Below are positions 43,392-53,238 of a stretch of 64,000 bases of DNA, piece by piece. Below the pieces are notes generated by a model, which did not search any database, had not been told where the DNA came from, and worked only from the letters and a program-made list of their open reading frames with translations. This DNA is from Anaeromicrobium sediminis (GTDB taxonomy: Bacteria > Bacillota > Clostridia > Peptostreptococcales > Thermotaleaceae). Each line of letters opens with the position of its first letter. The stretch's first letter is position 1. The position numbers and the translations under genes are program-made. The stretch spans positions 139,014-203,013 of the forward strand of contig NZ_NIBG01000008.1 of assembly GCF_002270055.1 (NCBI RefSeq). Reading direction: 5' to 3'.

Positions 43392-43926
43392 ATAACTTCC
43401 CCCTTTGGAATTTAATTAAAATTACCCTATCTAACTGCCAGTAAATAACATTCAATAACTATACTTTTTCCCACTTTTTTCACAAGAAACTTTTATATCA
43501 TCTCGTGCTTTATCAATCTTTGAGGGTTTACTAAAAACCTCAAAATATTATATACCTAATTTATCTATACAAGTAGAAATAACCTACAGTATTTAGAAGC
43601 TTTAGACTTATTTATTAACAGAAAACTTCCTGACAATTTCAAAATTTTAAGGTTTAAAAATGCTGTAAACAATTTAATTATTAGTATTAAGGAAAGGGGT
43701 ACTATTCCAATCCATAGCAAGTGATACAAAATCAACTTATAAATAAAAATAGTTATATTCCACTGCTATCCGATTTACCACCCTGCCTTTATAAAAAATC
43801 GTAGTATTAATTTTTCTAGAAAAAATCAACTACAAAATATGTTTCAAATAAATATGGCTCTCCATTTCTTTATAATTTTAAAAAAGCCTTTATATTCAGG
43901 CCTAATAAAATATTTTTACAAATTAA
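43392..43926. other. 535-base gap between galE and the flippase gene
   Basis: I see no functional gene. An open stretch on the plus strand at about 43559-43727 encodes roughly 54 residues (containing LQYLEALDLFINRKLPDN and ERGTIPIHSK) without a start or ribosome site. It could be the tail of a lost gene. A weak hairpin at 43885-43902 may terminate the flippase gene on the minus strand. The rest is AT-rich. Confidence 0.4.
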
Positions 43927-45180
43927 TTAAATCACTAAACCTTTTTTTAAGAGTTTTATAATTTTCAAAAAATCTTCTTTATTTAGAAGTAGAAGTTGAT
44001 TTACGTTAACATTATAGTCTTTTTTAAATTTAATCAAAAAAGAAACTCCTGCTAAAAAATAGGATATTATCGATGATAAAGCTGCACCATATATGCCAAA
44101 TAAAGGAATTGTTAAAAAGTTGCAAAATATATTAACTATAACACTTGTTAACAAAACCACAAAGTAAAAAAACCATTTTCCACTAGCAATATATATGGTT
44201 CCTAGTAATTTAGTATAAACCATACTAAAAGTTCCAAAGTATATTATCATTGTAATAGGATATGACAATATAAACTCCATACCAAAAACTGTAGAAATAA
44301 AAAATTTCCCTAAAAATAAAAATCCAATGTAAATCACACATAATATACTTGTAGATGCTCTAATTGAAAAAGTAAGACTTTCTATAGAGTCTGACTTTGC
44401 TGTCTTGTTTATTAGTACATCCTTAAAGATATCTGGAACTATCCAAGTATATTCCGCAACAGCTAATCCAGTAGCATAAATTCCAATAAGAAAATATTCA
44501 ACGTTTAATTTATTTAATATTACAATATCTGCTCTGTAATTCAAAGTAACTAATAGAGTAGTTAGCATGGGGATAGATCCTTTTGAAATCAATGTTAACC
44601 ATAATTTTATATCTACTTTTTTAAAATCAAATTTATCTTTAAGGCTAATTAAATTAAATACTATTATTATTATTTCTTTAATGCCAAATATACACAATGC
44701 TATAATTAAATGCTTGTCGAAAACCCAAAATACAATTAAGGATAATATAAAATTAAACGCTGATGACACTATATAAGATATAGCATTAACTTTAATATTT
44801 TCCACTAGATTTATATAATTAAGTTGAAACGATAACACACAAATTATAGAAAGCAGTAAAATCGACCGAATTGTGAAATCTTCTACAAAAACTAAACAAA
44901 TAAAGTAAATAAATATTAAAAACAAAAATATTGTAATTATCAAAGATAAAAAAGTTGATAAATATAATTCTGAATGTTTTCTTCTATAATTGGGATAAAT
45001 ATTTGCAATTCCTAAATTTAAAATTACAAACACAATGCTTACAATATTTAGTATATATGAATATTCACCTTTTAATGTCGGGCCCAAATATCTAGTTATC
45101 AAAACTGTTGCACCAAAACCGAATATAATTGACCATAGTTTTTTAATGGCTGATATTGCATATATATTATTTAATCTCAC
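43927..45180 (-). CDS. Oligosaccharide flippase (Wzx/MATE-like)
   Basis: A 417-residue membrane protein with about 12 hydrophobic helices, of the polysaccharide exporter (Wzx) type: N-terminus KLWSIIFGFGATVLITRYLGPTLKGEYSY and the GIANIYPNYR region are typical. It would flip lipid-linked repeat units across the membrane. The start is GTG 45180 (AGGGGGG 6 bases upstream); ATG 45210 is rejected. It is the last gene of the polymer assembly block. Confidence 0.85.
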   Translation of the reverse strand: MRLNNIYAISAIKKLWSIIFGFGATVLITRYLGPTLKGEYSYILNIVSIVFVILNLGIANIYPNYRRKHSELYLSTFLSLIITIFLFLIFIYFICLVFVEDFTIRSILLLSIICVLSFQLNYINLVENIKVNAISYIVSSAFNFILSLIVFWVFDKHLIIALCIFGIKEIIIIVFNLISLKDKFDFKKVDIKLWLTLISKGSIPMLTTLLVTLNYRADIVILNKLNVEYFLIGIYATGLAVAEYTWIVPDIFKDVLINKTAKSDSIESLTFSIRASTSILCVIYIGFLFLGKFFISTVFGMEFILSYPITMIIYFGTFSMVYTKLLGTIYIASGKWFFYFVVLLTSVIVNIFCNFLTIPLFGIYGAALSSIISYFLAGVSFLIKFKKDYNVNVNQLLLLNKEDFLKIIKLLKKGLVI

Positions 45181-45199
45181 AAATATCCCCCCTTTAAAA

Positions 45200-45739
45200 T
45201 TAAACATCATTATTATGCAATTTTTTTATAGGTTTCGCTGGTACTCCGCCTACAAACCAATAGTTATCAACAGTTTGAGTAACAGATGAACATGCTCCTA
45301 CAATACAGCCTTTTCCTATTGTAGTTCCACTAGTAATGACCGAATTACTAGCTATCCAAGAAAAATCACCAATTACAATTGGTGCCGTCTGAGATTTGGG
45401 CGATATCTTACCATTTATATATATATGCTTAGTCGTTGCAACAACCACCATTGGTGAAATTACAACTCCATCTCCAATTTTTAATCCACCTGATGCATTA
45501 ATCCAACTATTATGTGCAATGTATACATCATTTCCAATTTCCATATTTCTGCTCACATTAATAGTAACACCTGAAGCTATTTGGAAGTTTTTACCACATC
45601 TTTTAAAAAATGGTCTCATTAACCAACCTCTAATTATATTAGATTCTACACAGTTAGGTAACAAGGAAGTACATAAATTAATCAAATATATCGGAAAATT
45701 ATATCTTAAAAAATTATAAGTTCTTAAACTTTTTTTCAC
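45200..45739 (-). CDS. Left-handed beta-helix (hexapeptide) acyltransferase
   Basis: A 179-residue sugar O-acetyltransferase of the hexapeptide family, with repeats such as NMEIGNDVYIAHNSWINASGG, IGDGVVISPMVVVATTKH and IGKGCIVGACSSVTQTV and the closing VGGVPAKPIKKL. The GTG at 45739 has AGGAGG 7 bases upstream. It presumably acetylates a glycan subunit of the locus. Confidence 0.9.
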   Translation of the reverse strand: MKKSLRTYNFLRYNFPIYLINLCTSLLPNCVESNIIRGWLMRPFFKRCGKNFQIASGVTINVSRNMEIGNDVYIAHNSWINASGGLKIGDGVVISPMVVVATTKHIYINGKISPKSQTAPIVIGDFSWIASNSVITSGTTIGKGCIVGACSSVTQTVDNYWFVGGVPAKPIKKLHNNDV

Positions 45740-45769
45740 AAATATACCTCCTAAATCTAAAAAACAATA

Positions 45770-47227
45770 TTATTTTAATTTCTTAAATACTAAATTATTA
45801 TTTATCCAATACACTATCAAGAATAGAAATAAATTCATTGACATATCATTCACCTGGTTCATCGTATTTTGACCAAGCATAAATCCTAATCTAATACAGC
45901 TCAATGTAATTATATACAAAATTTCTATCCTAATATTTTCAAGTTTTAAAGTAATTTCTGTAAACTTTTTAGCAATCCAAATGAATAAAATACTAATAAT
46001 TGGTGCTCCAAAAAACCCAAAAAATAAATATCCCTGTCCTATCATAGGTATGATTTGAGTAACTCTAATACCATAAAATATTCTTTCATTAAAATAAATA
46101 TTTGAGTAAAAAAGTGGTAAATCTTTAACAAATACATTAATACCTATCATTGGTCGAAATATATCAAATAGAAAAACAGACAGGTGGCGAGATTCAGGAA
46201 AAATTTCCGCAGTCTCGATGGCCATAGCTACATTGTATGGTCCACCTAAATAAACACTTAACTTGTCCGTAATATCCCAGAATACTGATGTACTTTCTTT
46301 TACTCCAACAATACCTCTAGCTATTGTTACTGACTGAAAAATACCAATAACTATCAAAGACATAATTATAATAGGTATAAATTTTTTTTTCATTTTGAAT
46401 ACTCCATTAAAAATAATCATAGAAGTTATGGCTGTAATTATTATATCAATTCTACTAATTCCATAAAAAATCGAAGTGTTTAGAAACACCAAAATAAGTG
46501 ACATTAAAACCCAAAAATAATTTCTTCTATTGTTGTAAATCTTACCAAATATGTAAATTAGCGAAACAAATAGCAAATTTTTCAGAGTCATTATGCAATA
46601 AACAACAATAGAATACAATAGCCCTCCCTCTGAAAAGCTAGAAACTAGGCTTTCATCAGTACTTAGAAAATTAAAATTTAATAAGGTAGAAGGAAAAAGT
46701 ATGATTAAAATTGTGGTCAGCATAAAGAATCCAAAATATCCTATATTATTAGTAGCAAATATAAATTTAGGATTATGTTCTTTATATGTAATCTTATCAG
46801 TAACCAAATTGTACCTTTCTTTTCTCTTAGTATGATTATCACTAAAGAAATAAAATATAAAAAGTAGTGCAATTGAAACGATGAATAATTCATATGACAT
46901 TAAAAAAATTGCTTTTCTAATAGATTCACTATTTGGTGGGTTTATTGATCTACTATAGTAGTAGTAATTTGTTAAAGTCATTAAAAAAGGAAGTATCACA
47001 TATCTAGCAAAGATAGATGCAATAAAAACGTTAACAAAAATGCTTTGTCTATTCAAGAAAACAGGTTTCAAAAATAATAAAAAACAAATTAAAAACGAAA
47101 ATGGTAATATATATAATTGATTATATCCATTCTCTAAAAGTACCTGTGTTAAATAAAAAAAAGTACAAATACTAAAAATAATAAGAACGAAAGATATAAG
47201 TTTTAAAATTTTTTTATTATTTATCAC
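45770..47227 (-). CDS. O-antigen polymerase-like membrane protein (Wzy)
   Basis: A 485-residue membrane protein with about 12 hydrophobic helices and a large external loop, the size and position of the Wzy/oligosaccharide repeat polymerase. No sharp motif is visible, so the call rests on topology and context between glycosyltransferase and flippase genes. The start is GTG 47227 (GAGGGG 6 bases upstream); ATG 47242 and the TTG before it are rejected. Confidence 0.75.
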   Translation of the reverse strand: MINNKKILKLISFVLIIFSICTFFYLTQVLLENGYNQLYILPFSFLICFLLFLKPVFLNRQSIFVNVFIASIFARYVILPFLMTLTNYYYYSRSINPPNSESIRKAIFLMSYELFIVSIALLFIFYFFSDNHTKRKERYNLVTDKITYKEHNPKFIFATNNIGYFGFFMLTTILIILFPSTLLNFNFLSTDESLVSSFSEGGLLYSIVVYCIMTLKNLLFVSLIYIFGKIYNNRRNYFWVLMSLILVFLNTSIFYGISRIDIIITAITSMIIFNGVFKMKKKFIPIIIMSLIVIGIFQSVTIARGIVGVKESTSVFWDITDKLSVYLGGPYNVAMAIETAEIFPESRHLSVFLFDIFRPMIGINVFVKDLPLFYSNIYFNERIFYGIRVTQIIPMIGQGYLFFGFFGAPIISILFIWIAKKFTEITLKLENIRIEILYIITLSCIRLGFMLGQNTMNQVNDMSMNLFLFLIVYWINNNLVFKKLK

Positions 47228-47259
47228 TTTATGCCCCTCCATCAAATGGTTTATACAAA

Positions 47260-48471
47260 TTATCCATTCTTTTCAACATTCATTACCAACTCATTTAAAA
47301 ATAATTTTCTTTGTTCCTCTATATTTTCTTCATGAAATTTCTTTGAATATTCATAATTGCGATACGCCAATTCAATTCTTCTATCTTGATTTTGAATAAT
47401 ATCGTAAATAATGTTGCTCATTTCTTCGTAATCACCTACTTGAAATCTTTCTGTTTTACATAAAGATTCTTTCAATCCCCCAATATCAGAAGCTACAACC
47501 GCTAATCCTCTACTCATAGCTTCTATAACAGCTCTACCATGTGCTTCAGTAATACTTGGTTGAACATAAAAATCCAATTTATCCATCCAATCAAATACAC
47601 ATTTACCACTTGGTATAGTGCCTAAAAATTGAACATTTTTAGAAATTCCAAGTTTATAGCATAAATCGGCTAAATTACTTGAATCTCCTTCACCAACTAT
47701 TTGAAGTTTACAATTGACTCCTTTATCAATCAATGCTTTTACTGCTCTAATTGCAGTAGCATGCCCCTTAAATTTTACATTTAAAGCACCTATCATCCCA
47801 ATCAAAACTATAGAATCATTAGTATAATTAACTAGTTTAACTATCCTGTTAGCCAAAACATCATGACTAGGAACTTCTAAACTTATATTCGCTACATCTG
47901 CAAAAGCTATACCATTACTTGGATATATCTTTTGCATATATTCACTGGTTATATATGCTACTATAGGAGCTTTTTTAATATAATATTTATTAATAAAATG
48001 TATAATTGGTGCAAGTAATTTTCCAGCAATGTTTCCATAGTTCCAGTACCCTTCAAACGCATTTGCAACTACTTCTACACCAAAAGTTTTCTTTAGTTTC
48101 AATGACTCTCGACAAGCTAATATCCCTATAATACTAGGCATTCTAATTATTGCACAATCAGAATTAATTAATGCATTTCTAATTTCTTCAATTATTTTTT
48201 TGTAATCAAAAAACAGATCATATAACTTTTTATAGCTCACTATTGATAAATGTCTTACATCCTCACCATTTGACTGTTCATATCCTTTTTTATTTTTCAC
48301 TCCACAAGTTTCATAGTTGTTACATCTTGTAGATACAATTACTTTTTTAAAGCATGATAAATATCTTTGCCAAAAATGATAAGGGAAATGAATAGAATAG
48401 TGATTACCATTACTATCACATAATAAAACTGTATCATGAAAAAAAGATACAGTAAATTTTTTTCTTTCCAT
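47260..48471 (-). CDS. GT4 family glycosyltransferase (A)
   Basis: A 403-residue GT-B fold enzyme: N-terminal Rossmann half with FPYHFWQRYLSCFKKVIV and the GT1/GT4 C-terminal pattern IVGEGDSSNLADL, FLGTIPSGKCVFDWMDKLDFYVQPS and E-x7-E in EAHGRAVIEAMSRGLAVVAS, which binds the nucleotide sugar. The sugar donor is not predictable. AAGGAAG lies before ATG 48471. Confidence 0.88.
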   Translation of the reverse strand: MERKKFTVSFFHDTVLLCDSNGNHYSIHFPYHFWQRYLSCFKKVIVSTRCNNYETCGVKNKKGYEQSNGEDVRHLSIVSYKKLYDLFFDYKKIIEEIRNALINSDCAIIRMPSIIGILACRESLKLKKTFGVEVVANAFEGYWNYGNIAGKLLAPIIHFINKYYIKKAPIVAYITSEYMQKIYPSNGIAFADVANISLEVPSHDVLANRIVKLVNYTNDSIVLIGMIGALNVKFKGHATAIRAVKALIDKGVNCKLQIVGEGDSSNLADLCYKLGISKNVQFLGTIPSGKCVFDWMDKLDFYVQPSITEAHGRAVIEAMSRGLAVVASDIGGLKESLCKTERFQVGDYEEMSNIIYDIIQNQDRRIELAYRNYEYSKKFHEENIEEQRKLFLNELVMNVEKNG

Positions 48472-48963
48472 TTTTTCACTTCCTTACATTATAATTACAA
48501 TATTCAATACTTGTATACCCGCCGATAGATTTCTTTCCTATTTAATTCTAGCAACATTTTAATAATAGTTTCTAATGTATTCACTTTATCATGGCATTAA
48601 TCCGTCCAGTTGAATATTCAATTAAAAATCTGTCCCTTATTTCAGGGGAATTTCTGTTTATTATATTAAAATATAAACATCTTCAATTATCCACAGTAGC
48701 TTCATATCTACAATTGGATTTTTGATAATTTTGCAAAATTACACTCTATATCTCTGCCAAACACAAATTAGAAGTTTTTTCATTTCTGAGTACCGAACCT
48801 ACAATAACAGATTTAGTGTTATTTGAATCTAATTTTATTAAAAGTAGTAGCTATAGTTTAGATTCATGATTATCAAGTTATAACATATATCATTTCTAGC
48901 AAAAGTATATTGATAGATACAGCCATATAATCTAGCCCTAATTAAGAAATGTCTTCTTCTTTA
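48472..48963. other. 492-base gap between two glycosyltransferase genes
   Basis: I see no intact gene. On the minus strand a stretch ending about 48511 encodes about 26 residues (NTLETIIKMLLELNRKEIYR and then RVYKY plus stop), possibly a leftover. A single perfect TTATCCACA lies at 48687-48695. The rest is AT-rich. Confidence 0.4.
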
Positions 48964-50109
48964 CTAACAATTTTTCAACTTAAATTCAGAATTTCTCTCT
49001 TCTACTTTTTTATAAACTCTCTGCATTTCAGTCTTAACATTTTCAAGTGAAAACTTGTTCATCATAGCTCTTCCTTTTAATCCCATTGCAAGACTTAACT
49101 TCCTGTCTTCATAAAGTTTGATTATTCTACGAGCCATGGCTTTACTATCATTAATGGCTACAACATAACCATTGACATCATCTTCAATAAGATCGGCCCC
49201 ACCTCGACAATTGGTTGTAACAACAGGCTTACCACTGGCCATAGCTTCCATGATATTAACAGCTAAACCTTCTTGTAAACTTGAAGAAACGCTTACATCA
49301 CTCATTGCCACTAATTCTTTTATATCATTCCTAAAACCTAAGAATTCAATATGTTCACTAACACCTCTTTTATTCGCTATTCTTTTATATAAATCCCCTA
49401 AAGTTTGTTCACCTGGTAATAATAATTTAAGATTAGGTATCGTATCCTTTAAGATTTCAACTACTTCTATTAACATTGATTGATTCTTTCGGGTACTTAA
49501 CTCCGCAGGATATATCAAGATAAAATCTTCTTTACTATACCCCTTTTCAACTCTTAACCTTTGTTTCTCCTCTTCGCTAATTACAGTAAACTTGATCAAA
49601 TCAACACCAACACCATGCACATGTTCAATATACTTAGTATTAAATTTCAATTTTGCTGTATAATAATCCTCTTGGTTAATTGTTATTATACAATCCGTAT
49701 ATTTAGCCATCAATTTCTCAACGTTATAATATAATAACCAATTTTTAAATGGTGACCCCTTATAAAAATGAAATCCATGTGCTGTATAGATCACTTTAGT
49801 TCCTTTTTTACGAGCTTTTTTTGCTGCTAACCTTGTTAGCACACTCGCCACTGGTGTGTTGCAGTGAATTAATTCATACTTGTTGTCATTTATGATCTTA
49901 CCAAGTTTCTTATATGCCTGTAAATTTGTTAATTTAAATGGTGACCTCTCAAATGTAATATTATGTTTTACATCCACACAAGGAATATCTGAATTACCAT
50001 TACTTGCAACATGCACCTCATATCCTTCTTTTTTAAACCAATTAAGATACGGTATATGAAAATTTAATATGTGACTGTCTACAGTGGCCGTAAACAAAAC
50101 TTTTTTCAT
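48964..50109 (-). CDS. GT4 family glycosyltransferase (B), EpsD-like
   Basis: A 381-residue GT-B enzyme. It begins MKKVLFTATVDSHILNFHIPY, has the EpsD-like HCNTPVASVLTRLAAKKARK and YTAHGFHFYKG segments, and the GT4 C-terminal SLQEGLAVNIMEAMASGKPVV nucleotide-sugar site. It is likely to add a sugar to a lipid-linked precursor on the cytosolic face. Confidence 0.92.
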   Translation of the reverse strand: MKKVLFTATVDSHILNFHIPYLNWFKKEGYEVHVASNGNSDIPCVDVKHNITFERSPFKLTNLQAYKKLGKIINDNKYELIHCNTPVASVLTRLAAKKARKKGTKVIYTAHGFHFYKGSPFKNWLLYYNVEKLMAKYTDCIITINQEDYYTAKLKFNTKYIEHVHGVGVDLIKFTVISEEEKQRLRVEKGYSKEDFILIYPAELSTRKNQSMLIEVVEILKDTIPNLKLLLPGEQTLGDLYKRIANKRGVSEHIEFLGFRNDIKELVAMSDVSVSSSLQEGLAVNIMEAMASGKPVVTTNCRGGADLIEDDVNGYVVAINDSKAMARRIIKLYEDRKLSLAMGLKGRAMMNKFSLENVKTEMQRVYKKVEERNSEFKLKNC

Positions 50110-50125
50110 AATCTATCACCTACTT

Positions 50126-50998
50126 CTATAGTTTATTTTCACAAATCTCAACAGATTTCTCTAAATCAATAATACAATACTGAAATTCCCTATAACCTGA
50201 CAAGCTTAGGTCAAAAACTAAATTGCCAAATACTTTGTTCAATACATTTATTCTCTTTCCAAATAGCTTTATCCCCCGAAATAAACCCCTAGATAAGTAG
50301 ATATTCTTAGAGTGTTCTTTTGTAATTAACTTAACTAACTTAGTAGTACTGACATATTTCTTATTTTGTGGAAAGAATAGTCCCATTTCTCGATTTTCTA
50401 TTATTAACCTAATAAATTCTGATAAATTCTGAATAAAAATCATGCTTCTCTGATTATATATTTCGGGAAATACAGTAGTCATTATTGCAAGCTTTCTTAG
50501 TTTTTTATAGTTTCCAGGACAATTTGGACCATATATCATAGGTGGCCTTAATATTGCAATATTGAAACTATTATCTTTTAACTTAATCAACTCTTTCTCT
50601 GCTTCAAGCTTACTCATACCATAAAATGTATTTGGATTAGGAATTGTATCCTTTGTAATGACTACATTCTCACTAATCTTGCCTGTCAAACCATAAACTG
50701 ACATTGTACTCATAAATATGAATTGCTTTACACCTTCAGCTTTTGCTTTATTTGCAATTTCTAAAGTTAGATCCCTGTTTATTTTGAAATAAAGTTCTTG
50801 CATTTCTACCTTTTCTTTCTGATGAACAACAGCTGCCATATGAACTATCACATCATACTGAGAAAAATCACTTTTTTTCCAATCATCATTTCTAACAGAT
50901 ATCATATTGACAGAGTATTTATTTGGCCATCTAGCTAGCCACTCTTTAAAACTTTTCCCAACATAGCTATTGCTACCTGTTATTAATATATTAATCAT
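50126..50998 (-). CDS. NAD-dependent epimerase/dehydratase
   Basis: A 290-residue SDR protein. The NAD-binding signature is ILITGSNSYVGKSF; the catalytic Y-x3-K is YGMSK, with upstream FMSTMSVYG. This is a nucleotide-sugar epimerase-type enzyme; substrate unknown. It lies between the initiating transferase and the EpsD-like GT. Confidence 0.88.
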   Translation of the reverse strand: MINILITGSNSYVGKSFKEWLARWPNKYSVNMISVRNDDWKKSDFSQYDVIVHMAAVVHQKEKVEMQELYFKINRDLTLEIANKAKAEGVKQFIFMSTMSVYGLTGKISENVVITKDTIPNPNTFYGMSKLEAEKELIKLKDNSFNIAILRPPMIYGPNCPGNYKKLRKLAIMTTVFPEIYNQRSMIFIQNLSEFIRLIIENREMGLFFPQNKKYVSTTKLVKLITKEHSKNIYLSRGLFRGIKLFGKRINVLNKVFGNLVFDLSLSGYREFQYCIIDLEKSVEICENKL

Positions 50999-51013
50999 TC
51001 AAAGCACCTCTAA

Positions 51014-51619
51014 TTATTTACTTAATTCCTGACTCTTCCCTTCTCTAACTCCATCACTTTTCAGAATACTAAAAACTGTCTTAAAAAATATCTTCACATC
51101 AAAAGCAAAACCCATTTTTTCAACGTACTCTCCATCAAGTTTCGCTTTGACATCTATAGGCAACTCATCTCTACCATTGATCTGTGCCCACCCAGTAAGT
51201 CCTGGGGATATATCATTCGCACCATATTGATCTCTTTCAGATATCAAATCATGTTGGTTCCATAAGGCAGGTCTAGGGCCAATTATGCTCATCTCACCTT
51301 TTAAAATGTTAATGATCTGTGGTAATTCATCTAAACTTGTCTTTCTTAAAAACTTTCCACTCTTAGTAATAAATGCATCTGGATTCTCAAGCATATGCGT
51401 AGGCATATCACTTGGAGTTTCAGTTCTCATAGTTCTAAACTTCAATATATTAAAATACTTCTTATCTTTCCCAACTCTCTTTTGCATAAAAAATATAGGT
51501 CCTTTAGAGTCTAACTTTATGATAACTGCCAAAATTAGAAAGACTGGCCAAAAAGTCAACATTGCAGTGAAAGATAGAATAAAATCTATAATACGCTTAA
51601 TTTGATGGTACATTTTCAT
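51014..51619 (-). CDS. Sugar transferase (initiating phosphoglycosyl transferase, PglC type)
   Basis: A 201-residue monotopic membrane enzyme that transfers a sugar phosphate to undecaprenyl phosphate. It has an N-terminal re-entrant helix (IKRIIDFILSFTAMLTFWPVFLIL), KRVGKDKKYFNILKFRTM, and the catalytic SLDELPQIINILKGEMSIIGPRP (the D-E pair). It starts polysaccharide assembly. Confidence 0.93.
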   Translation of the reverse strand: MKMYHQIKRIIDFILSFTAMLTFWPVFLILAVIIKLDSKGPIFFMQKRVGKDKKYFNILKFRTMRTETPSDMPTHMLENPDAFITKSGKFLRKTSLDELPQIINILKGEMSIIGPRPALWNQHDLISERDQYGANDISPGLTGWAQINGRDELPIDVKAKLDGEYVEKMGFAFDVKIFFKTVFSILKSDGVREGKSQELSK

Positions 51620-51657
51620 TAAAATCAGCCTTTCTTTTTTATTAATATAAGTTTTTC

Positions 51658-53034
51658 TTATAATCTCCAGTATAAATAACCCATATCTTCTGTTTCTTCT
51701 CTACTAAATAATCCTTTTACATCTATTAAAACATAACTGTTTTCTTCACTATCCTTTTCTGTTGTTGCTGCAACTTCATCACTAATATCTAGATTATTTG
51801 TATCATTTTCTCTATACATTTTTCTAAGTTCTTGTAGCTTTATATTTAAAAATACTTCATGTGGTACAGCAAAGATCACTGCATCCATACCTTGTATATC
51901 TTCCATTCTATGAAGTTGAATTCTATACTCATGCCATACTTCTTCTTCATTTGCAACAGGGTCAACAACTTTTATGTCAATTCCATAATCTTCCAACTCT
52001 TTAATAATATCAATTACTTTTGTATTTCTTGAATCCGGGCAGTTTTCTTTAAATGTAATTCCCATTATAACAACTTTTGCACCTTTAATTTGTTTATCTG
52101 CTTGTATAAGTTTTTTCACAGTATTTTCAGCTACAAATTTCCCCATGCCATCATTTATCCTTCTTCCAGATAGGATAATCTGTGAATGGTATCCTAATTC
52201 CTCAGCCTTATATATAAAGTAGTAAGGATCAACTCCTATACAGTGTCCACCTACTAGTCCAGGCGTGAATTTTAAGAAATTCCACTTAGTTCCTGCTGCC
52301 TCCAGAACAGCTTTTGTGTCAATACCCATTTTATTAAAAACAATAGACAACTCATTCATAAATGCGATATTAATATCTCTTTGAGAGTTCTCTATTACTT
52401 TAGAAGCCTCAGCTACTTTAATGCTTTCAGCTCTATGCACACCAGCTTCGATAACTAGTTCATAAGTTTTAGCAATAATATCTAGAGATTCTTCATCCAT
52501 ACCCGAAACAACTTTTACAATTTTTTCCAGAGTATTCACCTTATCACCTGGATTGATACGCTCTGGTGAATATCCCACCTTAAAGTCTACTCCACATTTC
52601 AAACCAGATTTTTCTTCCAAAATGGGTACACATATATCTTCAGTTACTCCAGGATATACTGTAGATTCATAAACAACAATAGAACCCTTTACAAGATTTC
52701 TACCTATGGTCTTACTTGCGCAAATAACAGGAGTCAAGTCTGGCGTTTTATCTATTGATACTGGTGTAGGAACAGCTACGATATGGAACTTACAGTTCCT
52801 AAGTTCTCTTTCATCTGATGTGAAGCATACTGTTGTTTCTTTTATAGCTTCATCTCCTATTTCTTTAGTAACATCTATTCCATCTATGTAGCTTTCTACC
52901 TTCTTCTTATTAATGTCAAAGCCCACTACATTGGTATGTTTTGCAAATGCTACTGCTATAGGCATTCCAACATATCCTAAGCCCACTACAGATATTTTTT
53001 CTTGGTTATTTATGATTTGTTCATATAAGTTCAT
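51658..53034 (-). CDS. UDP-sugar 6-dehydrogenase (TviB/WbpO-like)
   Basis: A 458-residue enzyme that oxidises UDP-N-acetylhexosamine to the uronic acid form. It has the NAD-binding VVGLGYVGMPIAVAF, the catalytic cysteine site GLVGGHCIGVDPYYF and the MGITFKENCPDSRNTKV region. A short acidic insertion (about residues 410-432, DTNNLDISDEVAATTEKDSE) precedes the last strand (VLIDVKGLFS). The product would feed a uronic-acid-containing glycan. Confidence 0.92.
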   Translation of the reverse strand: MNLYEQIINNQEKISVVGLGYVGMPIAVAFAKHTNVVGFDINKKKVESYIDGIDVTKEIGDEAIKETTVCFTSDERELRNCKFHIVAVPTPVSIDKTPDLTPVICASKTIGRNLVKGSIVVYESTVYPGVTEDICVPILEEKSGLKCGVDFKVGYSPERINPGDKVNTLEKIVKVVSGMDEESLDIIAKTYELVIEAGVHRAESIKVAEASKVIENSQRDINIAFMNELSIVFNKMGIDTKAVLEAAGTKWNFLKFTPGLVGGHCIGVDPYYFIYKAEELGYHSQIILSGRRINDGMGKFVAENTVKKLIQADKQIKGAKVVIMGITFKENCPDSRNTKVIDIIKELEDYGIDIKVVDPVANEEEVWHEYRIQLHRMEDIQGMDAVIFAVPHEVFLNIKLQELRKMYRENDTNNLDISDEVAATTEKDSEENSYVLIDVKGLFSREETEDMGYLYWRL

Positions 53035-53238
53035 ATGTATCCTCCTTAACCAACTTTCTAAAATTATGATTTATTTAATCTTGCTACAAAATTGCTATCT
53101 ATACTATTTAACAAAAGTCATATCAATGATTTCACAGCTAAAAAACATATTTTTTAACAATTTAAATTCCTATGTCAACACTTACAACCATTGACCTAAC
53201 TGCTTTAAAACTTGATTTCAATATGCTGTGTCATATGA

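Noticed and set aside
48520..48530. GCCGATAG on the plus strand as a sigma-28 promoter
   Set aside because: There is no TAAA at the right spacing and no plus-strand gene follows.
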